Shown here: piece after piece, positions 17,531 through 25,755 of the stretch
Layout: each line of letters starts with the position of its first letter
Numbering within the stretch: the first letter of the stretch is position 1
Assembly (NCBI RefSeq): GCF_000814005.1
Contig: NZ_JWLK01000001.1
Span: forward strand, 1 to 64,000
DNA: 64,000 bases
Direction: 5' to 3'
From: Ruegeria sp. ANG-S4
GTDB lineage: Bacteria > Pseudomonadota > Alphaproteobacteria > Rhodobacterales > Rhodobacteraceae
Notes under the pieces: model-generated
The model's database searches: none
The model's input: the letters and a program-made list of their open reading frames with translations, nothing else
What the model was told of the DNA's origin: nothing
Position numbers and translations under genes: made by a program

Positions 17531-18357
17531 GCGGCCTGGGTTGTCTCGGATGTTGAGTAAGCGCGGCGTTTTTCGACGATCAATCCCGCAATGCGCAGCG
17601 TGGCCATCCCGCGCATGATCATACTGGCGGGCAGAAAGGCCCAAGCGCTAAGCGTCCAGATCAGGGTTTGCGGATTGCTGAGTGCGATGGGGTCAATGAC
17701 CGCCGCCAACAGCTTGATCAAGGCCGGGATCAGGAAAGGCAAAAGGACGCCGATGCAGATGTTCAAACGCCCGTCGCGCTGAAGACGCGACACGACATCT
17801 CCGCCTTTCGTCGGGTCGAACAAGGGCAAATTGGTCCATACATTGAAAGCACCGTTGCCGGTCGGCCAGCCGCGCCACTTCACCGCATAGGCGAAGCTTG
17901 CGATTGTCACCAGCGCAACGACATAGGCCACACCTGCTGCAATGCGCACCAATTCCACCAGCGGCGCCGCCGCGTCTGACGGCAGCATCAAGACCACAAG
18001 GCGCACGGGCGAATATGGGAAATCGGCAACGTTGGCGATCATCAGGCCCATCGAATAGACCAGACCGGACACCTCGGTCGGCGCATAGGCGTTCTTGCAG
18101 ATCAGGGTCAGGAACATCACCATCGACATCAAGCCGACAAAGCGCAGCCGGTTCACCGGTGGTGCGTCACGAAATTCGATCAGGCTGGGAAAGGCTGAGT
18201 TGTATTCAGAAAAGGTCAGAATGAACGCAAGGATCGCCAGAAAAACGACGATCTCTGTTCCATTTTGAGTGGATGCTGGCAGATACAGTGCAGGGGTGAG
18301 CACCAGAAGTGCCACCAATAGTCCACGTATCGCCGCCCCCGTTGTGCGTGCAATCAC
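17527..18357 (-). CDS. Hypothetical multi-pass membrane protein
   Basis: A 276-residue protein with about six hydrophobic segments (roughly 10-30, 37-50, 72-90, 100-125, 140-160 and 200-245). I do not recognise a family. A hydrophilic loop, WRGWPTGNGAFNVWTNLPLFDPTKGGDVVSRLQRDGRLN, sits between the fourth and fifth groups. It is translationally coupled by a four-base overlap to the exported EEP-family protein downstream, so the two may act together at the membrane. Nothing here indicates transport motifs. Confidence 0.6.
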   Translation of the reverse strand: MIARTTGAAIRGLLVALLVLTPALYLPASTQNGTEIVVFLAILAFILTFSEYNSAFPSLIEFRDAPPVNRLRFVGLMSMVMFLTLICKNAYAPTEVSGLVYSMGLMIANVADFPYSPVRLVVLMLPSDAAAPLVELVRIAAGVAYVVALVTIASFAYAVKWRGWPTGNGAFNVWTNLPLFDPTKGGDVVSRLQRDGRLNICIGVLLPFLIPALIKLLAAVIDPIALSNPQTLIWTLSAWAFLPASMIMRGMATLRIAGLIVEKRRAYSTSETTQAA

Positions 18358-18687
18358 TATCCGAACCCTTTTCCAAACCGGACCAGTCGATTCTTTGCCG
18401 ACTTAGTTCCAACTTGTGCCCGCCGCTCTTTTTTTGACGGATGCCTCTCGTCCATCAACAGTGGCGACATTGAACTGACTGCTCAAGCCAAGGTGCAGAA
18501 AACACTGTGTTTCGGGCAAAAAGATGGCAAAACTGGTGCGGCATTGCATCATTTCCGACGCAAATCCGACGTGTATTAAAATCAGTGCCCTACATGTTGT
18601 GGTTGCGGAGGTTTTGACCCCAAGAATGCGAACGGGGCCGCCAAGGCGACCCCGTATGGTTGAGTGTCCACAGAATCATCCCCAGGT
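18358..18687. other. 330-base intergenic region with no supported gene
   Basis: Apart from a hairpin near the leuD end, I see no convincing ORF, tRNA or repeat. It contains the promoter for the membrane-protein/EEP pair, but no clear -35/-10 pair could be assigned by eye. Confidence 0.5.
18634..18656 (-). terminator. Hairpin downstream of leuD
   Basis: On the minus strand GGGGTCGCC / GGCGGCCCC pair with one mismatch around a two-base loop, 32 bases after the leuD stop. The following bases are only moderately T-rich, so efficiency is uncertain. Confidence 0.45.
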
Positions 18688-19293
18688 TCATACCCAAGGG
18701 CGCGCCTGACCTGCGTGATTCTCGAATTTGTCGATGTGATGGTCTTTCTCCATCGTCAGGCCGATATCGTCCAATCCGTTCAACAGGCAGTGCTTGCGAT
18801 GCGGGTCGATGTCAAACTCGATTACCACGCCGTCCGAGGTGGTGATCTGCTGATCTTCCAGGTGCACAGTCATGCGCGCGTTCTCGCCCTTGTGCGCATC
18901 CTCCATCAGGATCACATGATGCTCTTCCTCGACCACGATCGGCAGGATGCCGTTCTTGAAGCAGTTGTTGAAGAAGATGTCGGCGAAGCTGGTCGAAATC
19001 ACGACCTTGATGCCGAAATCCTTGATCGCCCAGGGCGCGTGCTCGCGGGATGAGCCGCAGCCAAAGTTGTCACCCGCGACAAGAATCTCCGCCTCGCGAT
19101 AGGCGGGCTTGTTCAAAACGAAATCCTCGTTCTCCTGCCCGTCATCGTGGTAGCGCATCTCGTCGAACAGCACGACGCCAAGGCCGGACCGTTTGATCGT
19201 TTTCAGGTGCACTTTAGGGATGATCATATCTGTGTCGATATTGATCAGTGGCATTGGGGCGGCCACGCCGTGGACTTTGTCAAACTTTTCCAT
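18688..19293 (-). CDS. leuD: 3-isopropylmalate dehydratase small subunit
   Basis: A 201-residue small (swivel) subunit of isopropylmalate isomerase. The conserved [22 protein letters not shown] segment and the [20 protein letters not shown] motif, which closes over the active site, are present. It pairs with LeuC to convert 2- to 3-isopropylmalate. ATG 19293 has GGAG seven bases upstream; a GTG two codons earlier is possible. An HdeD-like gene lies between leuC and leuD, unlike the usual direct leuCD arrangement. Confidence 0.96.
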   Translation of the reverse strand: MEKFDKVHGVAAPMPLINIDTDMIIPKVHLKTIKRSGLGVVLFDEMRYHDDGQENEDFVLNKPAYREAEILVAGDNFGCGSSREHAPWAIKDFGIKVVISTSFADIFFNNCFKNGILPIVVEEEHHVILMEDAHKGENARMTVHLEDQQITTSDGVVIEFDIDPHRKHCLLNGLDDIGLTMEKDHHIDKFENHAGQARPWV

Positions 19294-19335
19294 GTTCACA
19301 CTCCTGCGGAATAGGGCCGCGCCCGAATCCCGCGC

Positions 19336-19890
19336 TTAAGCTTCTTTCGCTTCCGTTGTTTCGTCTTTGGGTGCGTTCTTGACGAAGAACGCCATGAAGA
19401 CCAATCCGAACCCATTGAACAGCATCTCGATGCCCAGCAGGATGCCCAGCAGGCTCAGCAAGGCCGCCGGTTCTGCTGCCGCATAAGACCAGATGATACC
19501 GGCCAGTACGATCGACAAGATGCCCGAGATCAGCGTGGGCCAGAAGAACTGCGTTCCGCGCATCTGGAACGACAGGATGACCCGCGCGATGCCACCTGCC
19601 ATGAACAGGATCAGCATCACGGTCGCCAGGGTGACCGTTCCCTGCAGCGGATGATCCAGGAAGGACCAGCCCAGGAACAGCATGACGACGCCCATGATAA
19701 GTGACAGAATCTTGTTGCCCGTGCCTTCGACCGTAAAGCCGCCGACCACCTGCACTGCGCCGGCAATCAGCAGCAAAACACCCGTCACGACCGTTACGGC
19801 AACCGAAGCCGCAATGGCATTGCCCAGCGCAAAGATGCCGAACGCAATGGACAGAAGCCCCAGCAGGAGCCATTTGATCCAGTCACTCAT
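19336..19890 (-). CDS. HdeD family (DUF308) membrane protein
   Basis: A 184-residue protein with six hydrophobic helices arranged in pairs, each repeat of the type LLxGxxxxxxG typical of DUF308/HdeD. HdeD of E. coli is linked to acid resistance at high cell density; the molecular role is not known. The C-terminus is charged (FVKNAPKDETTEAKEA). It is embedded between leuC and leuD on the same strand with gaps of 37 and 42 bases, so it is probably co-transcribed with the leucine genes. Confidence 0.8.
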   Translation of the reverse strand: MSDWIKWLLLGLLSIAFGIFALGNAIAASVAVTVVTGVLLLIAGAVQVVGGFTVEGTGNKILSLIMGVVMLFLGWSFLDHPLQGTVTLATVMLILFMAGGIARVILSFQMRGTQFFWPTLISGILSIVLAGIIWSYAAAEPAALLSLLGILLGIEMLFNGFGLVFMAFFVKNAPKDETTEAKEA

Positions 19891-19927
19891 GTCTTCAATC
19901 CCTCAAATATCTAGATATGAGGGCAGC

Positions 19928-21331
19928 TTACATCAATTCGCGGACGTCTGTCAGCCGTCCTGTGATTGCCGCTGCGGCAGCCATTGCCGGGCTCAGCAGA
20001 TGGGTGCGACCACCCCGTCCCTGACGGCCTTCGAAGTTGCGGTTCGAGGTCGCGGCACAGCGTTCGCCCGGTTGCAATTGGTCCGGGTTCATCGCGAGGC
20101 ACATCGAACATCCGGCCAGACGCCATTCGAAACCGGCGTCTTTGAAGATATCGGCCAGGCCTTCTTCCTCGGCCTGCGCCCGAACCAGACCCGAGCCCGG
20201 CACGACCATGGCGCGCATACCATCCTTGATCTTCTTGCCTTTCAGGATCTCGGCCGCCGCGCGAAGATCTTCGATCCGCCCGTTGGTGCACGAACCGATA
20301 AAGACCGTATCGATCTCAACGTCGCTCAGCTTCTGACCGGCTTCCAGACCCATATACTCGATCGAACGGCGCGCCGCGTCGACCTTGCCGCCTTCGAAGT
20401 CGTTCGGATGGGGGACGGTCGCGGTAATCGGCAAAACGTCCTCGGGGCTGGTGCCCCAGGTGACAACCGGCGCGATGTCTTCGCCGCGCAGCGTGATGAC
20501 CTTGTCGAAATGCGCACCTTCATCGGTATAAAGCGTCTTCCACCAATCCATCGCGGCTTCCCACTGGGCACCTTTTGGTGCATGGGGTCGGCCTTTGACA
20601 TATTCAAATGTGGTGTCATCCGGCGCGATCAAGCCCGCGCGCGCGCCACCCTCGATCGCCATGTTGCAGACGGTCATGCGGCCCTCCATCGACAGGTTGC
20701 GGATCGCTTCGCCGCAATATTCGATGACATAGCCGGTGCCGCCTGCGGTTCCGGTCTCGCCGATCACGGCCAGCGTGATGTCCTTGGCGGTCACACCCGG
20801 CTGCAACTTACCAGTGATCTCGACTTTCATGTTTTTGGACTTCTTCTGAATCAGCGTCTGCGTGGCCAGAACGTGTTCAACTTCGGACGTGCCGATACCA
20901 TGGGCCAGCGCTCCAAAGGCCCCATGCGTGGCGGTGTGGCTGTCGCCACAAACGACGGTCATGCCGGGCAGGGTCCACCCCTGTTCCGGGCCGACGATAT
21001 GAACGATGCCTTGGCGAACATCATGCACGGGGTAGTAGTGAATGCCGAAGTCTTTGGCGTTCTTGTCCAGTGCTTCGACCTGAATGCGCGATTCCGGGTT
21101 TTCGATTCCGTGCACGCGGTCCGGCGTGGTTGGTACGTTATGGTCGGGCACGGCGATGGTCTTTTCAGGCGCACGCACATTGCGACCTGCCATGCGCAGC
21201 CCCTCAAAGGCCTGCGGGCTGGTCACTTCGTGCACCAGGTGGCGGTCGATATAGAGCAGGCAGGTGCCATCATCGGCTTCGTGCGCGACATGGGCATCCC
21301 AGATCTTGTCATAGAGTGTTTTGGGGGACAT
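19928..21331 (-). CDS. leuC: 3-isopropylmalate dehydratase large subunit
   Basis: A 467-residue aconitase-family subunit. The 4Fe-4S ligands are visible as the cysteine in [18 protein letters not shown] and the pair in the [33 protein letters not shown] segment. The N-terminal [12 protein letters not shown] and [14 protein letters not shown] are typical. It works with LeuD in leucine synthesis. ATG 21331 with GAGGAC two bases upstream was chosen; the frame is open to 21472, but that part has no family match and overlaps a different small ORF. The transcript probably begins near 21482. Confidence 0.96.
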   Translation of the reverse strand: MSPKTLYDKIWDAHVAHEADDGTCLLYIDRHLVHEVTSPQAFEGLRMAGRNVRAPEKTIAVPDHNVPTTPDRVHGIENPESRIQVEALDKNAKDFGIHYYPVHDVRQGIVHIVGPEQGWTLPGMTVVCGDSHTATHGAFGALAHGIGTSEVEHVLATQTLIQKKSKNMKVEITGKLQPGVTAKDITLAVIGETGTAGGTGYVIEYCGEAIRNLSMEGRMTVCNMAIEGGARAGLIAPDDTTFEYVKGRPHAPKGAQWEAAMDWWKTLYTDEGAHFDKVITLRGEDIAPVVTWGTSPEDVLPITATVPHPNDFEGGKVDAARRSIEYMGLEAGQKLSDVEIDTVFIGSCTNGRIEDLRAAAEILKGKKIKDGMRAMVVPGSGLVRAQAEEEGLADIFKDAGFEWRLAGCSMCLAMNPDQLQPGERCAATSNRNFEGRQGRGGRTHLLSPAMAAAAAITGRLTDVRELM

Positions 21332-21374
21332 CGGTCCTCTCCCGTATGTAATGAGAAATAGCTGGCGAGTTGGC

Positions 21375-21482
21375 TCAGGCCGCGGATAGGCGGGCCAGGA
21401 CCGTGCGGGCAGCCCCGTAGAACCGTTCACGCAGGCGTGCGCGATCTTCGAGGTTCTGAAGTTGGGCCACATTGAGTCTCAT
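21375..21482 (-). CDS. Candidate leaderless 35-residue leader ORF upstream of leuC
   Basis: A minus-strand ORF of 36 codons including stop begins at ATG 21482-21480 and ends 43 bases before the leuC start, in another frame. It encodes a basic, amphipathic peptide with Arg at seven positions and six Leu residues, using five different Leu codons (CTC, CTT, CTC, CTG, CTG, CTA). A promoter-like TTGATA-N17-TATCTG ends eight bases before the ATG, which puts the transcript start at or next to the A of the ATG, so the ORF would be read from a leaderless mRNA. No terminator-like hairpin lies between it and leuC, so classical attenuation is not evident. Confidence 0.4.
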   Translation of the reverse strand: MRLNVAQLQNLEDRARLRERFYGAARTVLARLSAA

Positions 21483-21489
21483 GACGGGT

Positions 21490-21518
21490 CAGATATAGAT
21501 ACTGGCCGAGTCTATCAA
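21490..21518 (-). promoter_or_regulatory. Promoter-like sequence for leuC
   Basis: On the minus strand TTGATA (21518-21513) and TATCTG (21495-21490) are separated by 17 bases, close to the sigma-70 consensus. Predicted start of transcription is 21482-21484. Confidence 0.5.
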
Positions 21519-21658
21519 GGTCCTGAATGACCCCGCAGATGCCGCGGGGGCACAATCCTGCGAGCGATCCAGGGGCCTTCATTGAAATGTCATGGGGTGC
21601 TTGTTACCTTATATGCACCCCAGCGCCGGGGATTTGCGGCGCGTTGCAAAGGAGGACT

Positions 21659-21715
21659 ATGTCCTGTCTCTACATACTCAGGCGGGTTTGCCCGCCGATG
21701 AAGGGGCCAGCGTGA
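21659..21715 (+). CDS. 18-codon ORF coupled to rsfS
   Basis: ATG at 21659 follows AAAGGAGG at a short distance, the strongest ribosome site near rsfS. The ORF codes for an 18-residue peptide (MSCLYILRRVCPPMKGPA) and its TGA overlaps the ATG of rsfS (TGATG). The rsfS start itself has no good ribosome site. The arrangement suggests that rsfS is translated by re-initiation. Alternatively the true rsfS N-terminus starts here and a frameshift or sequence error separates the frames. Confidence 0.4.
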   Translation: MSCLYILRRVCPPMKGPA

Positions 21716-22074
21716 TGGCCCACTCTCAGTCAATCAGCGACAAGCTGCTTGAACGTATCCTTTCCTCACTTTCCGATGACAAGGCCGAAGACGTCGTGCA
21801 GATCAACCTGCAAGGCAAGTCTTCTGTAGCGGATCACATGGTGATTGCCTCGGGTCGGTCGACCCGTCAGGTCTCGGCCATGGCGGAAAAGCTGACGGAT
21901 CGCATCAAGCAGGAATTCGGTTTCACCTCGAAGGTCGAAGGCAAGGATGCCGGCGACTGGGTGTTGATCGATACGGGCGACGTGATCGTCCATATCTTCC
22001 GCCCCGAAGTGCGCGAATTCTATCAGCTGGAAAAGATGTGGCTGCCTGCGGGCGGCAGCGCCTCGGCGAACTGA
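21715..22074 (+). CDS. rsfS: Ribosomal silencing factor RsfS
   Basis: A protein of about 119 residues of the RsfS/Iojap family (DUF143). The core LLERILSSLSDDKAEDVVQINLQGKSSVADHMVIASGRSTRQVSAMAEKL is intact, as is the GDWVLIDTGDVIVHIF segment. It binds ribosomal protein uL14 and blocks subunit joining in starvation. ATG 21715 was chosen because of overlap with the upstream short ORF's stop; the frame is open back to 21592. It is followed by rlmH, a common pairing in bacteria. The start assignment is less certain than the family. Confidence 0.9.
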   Translation: MAHSQSISDKLLERILSSLSDDKAEDVVQINLQGKSSVADHMVIASGRSTRQVSAMAEKLTDRIKQEFGFTSKVEGKDAGDWVLIDTGDVIVHIFRPEVREFYQLEKMWLPAGGSASAN

Positions 22075-22118
22075 GGCGCCATCCCGGCCTGTATTGAGGG
22101 GCCGGAGGCGAGAGAGAC

Positions 22119-22589
22119 ATGCGTATCAGCATCGTTGCGGTCGGGCGATTGCGTGCCGGACCGGAGAAGACCCTGCTTGACGATTACCTGACCCGATTTG
22201 ACCGAACCGGCCGTGCGCTGGGCCTTGGCCCCGCACGTGTGATCGAGGTTGAAGACAAGAAAAACGCAGGTCAGGGGGCTGAGGCGGCGCTGCTGCGCAA
22301 AGCGCTGCCAAAGGGCGCTATTATCTGCGCGCTGGACGAGCGAGGGCGGGTGATGTCCTCGCCCGATTTTGCTGAGAAGCTAGGCAGTTGGCGCGATGCC
22401 GGGCGGCAGGACCTGGCCCTGATCATCGGCGGCGCGGACGGAATAGACCCTGATCTGCGCGCCGAGGCCGATTTTTCCATTTCCTTCGGGTCGATGGTCT
22501 GGCCTCATATGCTGGTCCGTGTGATGTTGGCTGAGCAACTTTACCGGGCCGCGACCATTCTGTCGGGCGGCCCCTACCACCGGGTCTGA
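22119..22589 (+). CDS. rlmH: 23S rRNA pseudouridine-1915 N3-methyltransferase
   Basis: A 156-residue SPOUT (trefoil-knot) methyltransferase that modifies 23S rRNA pseudouridine 1915 using S-adenosylmethionine. The N-terminal [36 protein letters not shown], the [18 protein letters not shown] knot loop and the C-terminal [22 protein letters not shown] are all typical. Follows rsfS after 44 bases and precedes the flavodoxin-like gene by one base, so the three form an operon. Confidence 0.96.
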   Translation: MRISIVAVGRLRAGPEKTLLDDYLTRFDRTGRALGLGPARVIEVEDKKNAGQGAEAALLRKALPKGAIICALDERGRVMSSPDFAEKLGSWRDAGRQDLALIIGGADGIDPDLRAEADFSISFGSMVWPHMLVRVMLAEQLYRAATILSGGPYHRV

Positions 22590-22590
22590 C

Positions 22591-23076
22591 ATGGCGCAGC
22601 TATTAATCGTTTTTCATTCCCGCACGGGCGGGGCCCGGCAAATGGCAGAGGCCGCAGCAGAGGCCGGACGGGATGAGGCGGATGTTGTTCTGAAATTCGC
22701 TGACCAAGCCGGGCCTGACGATCTGTTGGCCGCTGATGGCTATATCTTCTGCGCACCCGAGAATCTGGCGGCGATGTCGGGTCTGATGAAAGAGTTCTTT
22801 GATCGTTGTTATTATCCGGTGCTGGGTAAGATCGAAGGCCGACCCTATGCTCAGATGGTTTGTGCGGGGTCCGACGGAGAAAACGCCGCCCGCCAAACCG
22901 CGCGCATCGCCACCGGCTGGCGTCTGAAAGAGGTGCAGCCGCCGTTGATCCTTTGTACGCACGCACAGACGCCAGAGGCGATCCTGGCAGAAAAAACCAT
23001 CCCGGAAGAACAGCTGGATCAATGCCGTGAGATCGGCGCGGCCATGGCGGCGGGTCTGAGCCTGGGAGTGTTTTGA
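22591..23076 (+). CDS. Flavodoxin-like / NADPH-dependent FMN reductase family protein
   Basis: A 161-residue protein with a flavodoxin-like fold: LLIVFHSRTGGARQMAEAAAEAG at the N-terminus (FMN phosphate loop), DGYIFCAPENLAAMSGLMKEFFDRCYY and VCAGSDGENAARQ. It is probably an FMN-binding oxidoreductase of unknown partner. Its start lies one base after the rlmH stop. It is convergent with a small periplasmic protein gene. Confidence 0.8.
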   Translation: MAQLLIVFHSRTGGARQMAEAAAEAGRDEADVVLKFADQAGPDDLLAADGYIFCAPENLAAMSGLMKEFFDRCYYPVLGKIEGRPYAQMVCAGSDGENAARQTARIATGWRLKEVQPPLILCTHAQTPEAILAEKTIPEEQLDQCREIGAAMAAGLSLGVF

Positions 23077-23079
23077 GCC

Positions 23080-23427
23080 TCAGTTCAGGTCTATGACCGT
23101 GGTGTCTTTGGCCCAACCACCGACATTGTCGCGCGGCTGAATCTGCACCTGCGTCACGCCTTCGGGTATCGCCACGCCACTCAGCGAACGGGTAAAGGGC
23201 TGCTCATCCACATGCGGATGATGCAACACGCGCAGTCCCAGTTCGTTTCCGTCCATATCCAGCACGCGCCAACCGTCGGCGTAGTCATCCCAACCGGTGT
23301 CGGGATGCCGGATCGTCACGTCAAAGCGCCACGTGTCGCCGTTTTGGCTGGCTGAAACTTTCTCGACCGTTGGCGGATCGGCCAGCGCAGGGCTGGCAAG
23401 CAGCAGGCTGAGAATCAGGTATCGCAT
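23080..23427 (-). CDS. Small exported hypothetical protein
   Basis: A 115-residue protein with a signal peptide (MRYLILSLLLASPALA). The mature part has the pattern WRFDVTIRHPDTGWDDYADGWRVLDMDGNELGLRVLHHPHVDEQPFTRSL, a beta-rich, Trp- and His-containing region that I have seen annotated as hypothetical in roseobacters. No function is known to me. ATG 23427 was chosen for the signal peptide; an ATG ten codons earlier exists. A 35-base gap separates it from the upstream DUF599 gene. Confidence 0.65.
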   Translation of the reverse strand: MRYLILSLLLASPALADPPTVEKVSASQNGDTWRFDVTIRHPDTGWDDYADGWRVLDMDGNELGLRVLHHPHVDEQPFTRSLSGVAIPEGVTQVQIQPRDNVGGWAKDTTVIDLN

Positions 23428-23462
23428 GGATCGACTGTAAGGTCTGTTGTGCGGCATTTGGT

Positions 23463-24173
23463 TCACGTCTCTGTGTTGGGTGGCCGGGTCATGAGTACCG
23501 CGCGGGAGTGTGATGCGAACTCGCGGCGGTAAAGAACGCCCAAAGTTATCAGCGAACTCAGGATGAGTGCGACAGGCCCAAGTATCCAGGCGACTGCGGC
23601 CAGTGCAAAATACGTTGCACGCAATCCCCGATTGAAGCTGCGCGCGGCGGTGACGCATATTTCAGCAGCCTGCGCCGCGCGTGGGTAGGCCTGCACGTCT
23701 TCTGGCTCGTTGGGCACGGCGGCCATCAGAACCGCGCAATAGCCGAACAAGCGATGGGCCCAGACGTATTTCAGAAACGCATTCGCCAGCAAAACGATCA
23801 CGATCAATATCTTGATCTCCCACACCAGCGCCGGGGCGCTGCCAATGGCAAGATCGTTTGCGACACCGGCCAACCGTTCGGTGTTTCCCAGCAAGGCAAG
23901 CCCGCCACCGATGGCAATCATTGTTGTCGAGGCGAAAAACGTGCTGCCCTGGCGCATGGCCGCCACGACCTGTGCATCGAACATTCGCGGTTGCCGCGTT
24001 ACCATCTCGCGCATCCAGGCCCGGCGGTAATCGTCCATCATCATCGCGACCGAAGGTTTCGTGTGCGCCGGATTCTCAATCCGCCATCCAATCCAGAGCC
24101 ATACCGTCAGCAAGAGCAGGATGGCGGCGTAGTCCAATGGTGAAAACAAAAGTGCTCGGTCGATCCACGTCAT
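23463..24173 (-). CDS. DUF599 family membrane protein
   Basis: A 236-residue protein with about four to five TM helices (DYAAILLLLTVWLWIGW, FFASTTMIAIGGGLALL, VWEIKILIVIVLLANAFLKYVWAHRLFGYCAVLM and two near the C-terminus). The SRAWM/DDYRRAWMREMVTR and FNRGLRATYFALAAVAWILGP segments match DUF599, a family of unknown function. ATG 24173 was chosen; the longer frame overlaps the glcD promoter. It is divergent from glcD. Confidence 0.8.
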   Translation of the reverse strand: MTWIDRALLFSPLDYAAILLLLTVWLWIGWRIENPAHTKPSVAMMMDDYRRAWMREMVTRQPRMFDAQVVAAMRQGSTFFASTTMIAIGGGLALLGNTERLAGVANDLAIGSAPALVWEIKILIVIVLLANAFLKYVWAHRLFGYCAVLMAAVPNEPEDVQAYPRAAQAAEICVTAARSFNRGLRATYFALAAVAWILGPVALILSSLITLGVLYRREFASHSRAVLMTRPPNTET

Positions 24174-24219
24174 GTCCGCGACAGTACGTCCAGCAATGAA
24201 AACTTGCCAGATCACAAAA

Positions 24220-24240
24220 TTGGTAATATTATTTTACCAA
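24220..24240. promoter_or_regulatory. FadR/GntR-type operator upstream of glcD
   Basis: TTGGTAA and TTACCAA form a perfect 7-base inverted repeat with a 7-base AT spacer, 15 bases upstream of the glcD start codon and next to its GGAGG. GntR regulators of the FadR subfamily (which includes GlcC and PdhR) bind TnGT-N3-ACnA-type palindromes. The position would allow repression by blocking transcription. The regulator gene itself is not in the window. Confidence 0.6.
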
Positions 24241-24255
24241 ATTGGAGGATCAGCG

Positions 24256-25692
24256 ATGGAAATGCCCCGGCCAAATCCCGATGTACTGGCGCGCAAGCAA
24301 AGCGTGATGTCTCGGTTGCTTCAGGTGTTGCCGGCAGATGCCGTCATTCATGATCCCGCCGAAACCCGGGCCTATGAATGCGACGCACTGACCGCTTACA
24401 GGTGCCCGCCCATGCTGGCGGTTCTTCCCGCCAGCACACAGGAAGTCTCGGACGTTCTACGCATTTGCCGCGAGGAAGGCGTGCCGGTCGTGCCCCGCGG
24501 ATCAGGAACCTCGTTGGCTGGCGGCGCATTGCCGACGGCCGATTGCGTGATCCTTGGCGTCGCGCGCATGACAGAGGTTCTGGAGACGGATTACGACAAT
24601 CGGTTCATCCGGGTGCAGACAGGACGCACCAATCTGAGCGTAACAGGCGCAGTCGAAGAGGAAGATTTCTTCTACGCACCCGACCCTTCGTCGCAATTGG
24701 CCTGCGCAATTGCCGGGAATATTGCGATGAACTCGGGCGGGGCGCATTGCCTGAAATACGGTGTGACGACCAACAATCTGTTGGGGGTCACGATGGTCCT
24801 GATGGACGGCACCGTGGTCGAGGTCGGTGGCGCGCATCTGGATTCCGGCGGGCTGGACCTGTTGGGTGTCATCTGCGGCTCAGAGGGGCAACTGGGTGTC
24901 GTGACCGAGGCCACATTGCGTATTCTGCGCAAACCCGAAGGCGCACGGCCCGTGTTGTTGGGGTTTGATGACACAGCTGTCGCAGGGCGCTGTGTGTCCG
25001 ACATCATCAAGTCCGGCATTTTGCCGGTGGCCATCGAGTTCATGGATGCGCTGTGCATCCAGGTTTGCGAGAACTTTGCGCATGCGGGCTATCCCGATTG
25101 CGCGGCCCTGCTGATAGTCGAGGTCGAAGGCTCGGAGGCTGAGATTGACCATCAACTGTCGAAGATCATCGAGATTGCCAAACGCCACAAGCCGGTTGAA
25201 ATCCGTGAAAGCCAATCCGCTGAAGAGAGCGCGAAAATCTGGCTGGGCCGGAAATCGGCTTTTGGCGCGATGGGTCAGGTCAACGACTATATGTGTCTGG
25301 ACGGAACGATCCCGGTCTCGTCCCTGCCAGATGTGTTGCGCCGAATTGGCGAGTTGAGCGAAGATTACGGCCTGCCCGTAGGCAACGTGTTTCATGCGGG
25401 CGACGGCAATATGCATCCGCTGATCCTGTTTGATGCAAACAAACCGGGTGACCTTGAAAAATGCGAGGCGTTTGGGGCCGATATCCTGAAGCTTTGCGTG
25501 GATGCAGGCGGTTGTCTGACCGGCGAGCATGGGGTCGGTATCGAAAAACGGGACCTGATGACCCATCAATATGCACCACAGGACCTTGAGGCGCAGATGG
25601 CGATCAAGGATGTGTTCGACCCCGATTGGTTGCTGAACCCGGCCAAGGTCTTTCCGCTGGACGTATCCGAGGCGCGACGGGCCGCTGCATGA
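24256..25692 (+). CDS. glcD: Glycolate oxidase subunit GlcD
   Basis: A 478-residue FAD-linked oxidase of the GlcD family. Residues about 50-235 are the PCMH-type FAD domain (PVVPRGSGTSLAGGALPTADC, DPSSQLACAIAGNIAMNSGGAHCLKYG); the C-terminal half carries the FAD-linked oxidase C-domain ending with CLTGEHGVGIEKRDLM and DPDWLLNPAKVFP. It is the catalytic subunit that oxidises glycolate to glyoxylate. ATG 24256 with GGAGG nine bases upstream. First gene of glcDEF; likely under the palindrome upstream. Confidence 0.94.
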   Translation: MEMPRPNPDVLARKQSVMSRLLQVLPADAVIHDPAETRAYECDALTAYRCPPMLAVLPASTQEVSDVLRICREEGVPVVPRGSGTSLAGGALPTADCVILGVARMTEVLETDYDNRFIRVQTGRTNLSVTGAVEEEDFFYAPDPSSQLACAIAGNIAMNSGGAHCLKYGVTTNNLLGVTMVLMDGTVVEVGGAHLDSGGLDLLGVICGSEGQLGVVTEATLRILRKPEGARPVLLGFDDTAVAGRCVSDIIKSGILPVAIEFMDALCIQVCENFAHAGYPDCAALLIVEVEGSEAEIDHQLSKIIEIAKRHKPVEIRESQSAEESAKIWLGRKSAFGAMGQVNDYMCLDGTIPVSSLPDVLRRIGELSEDYGLPVGNVFHAGDGNMHPLILFDANKPGDLEKCEAFGADILKLCVDAGGCLTGEHGVGIEKRDLMTHQYAPQDLEAQMAIKDVFDPDWLLNPAKVFPLDVSEARRAAA

Positions 25693-25729
25693 AGAGATGT
25701 ACCGCGTGGCATGACGCGTGGTCTTCTGT

Positions 25730-25751
25730 GAGTATTTCCAAAAAGATGAAG
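25730..25751 (+). repeat. Dispersed intergenic motif GAGTATTT...AAAGATGAAG, copy 1
   Basis: A 22-base element just upstream of glcE. A second, near-identical copy (one base shorter) is at 36857-36877, also just upstream of a start codon. I recall similar GAGTATTT-AAGATGAA sequences in many Rhodobacteraceae intergenic regions. The purine-rich end could serve as a ribosome site. Confidence 0.5.
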
Positions 25752-25755
25752 TGTT

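Noticed and set aside
19682..21361. A 559-codon plus-strand frame
   Set aside because: It runs antisense through hdeD and leuC; the leuC reading has clear aconitase-family motifs and this frame has none.
21332..21472. N-terminal extension of LeuC
   Set aside because: No family similarity, no ribosome site at the upstream start, and a good one before ATG 21331.
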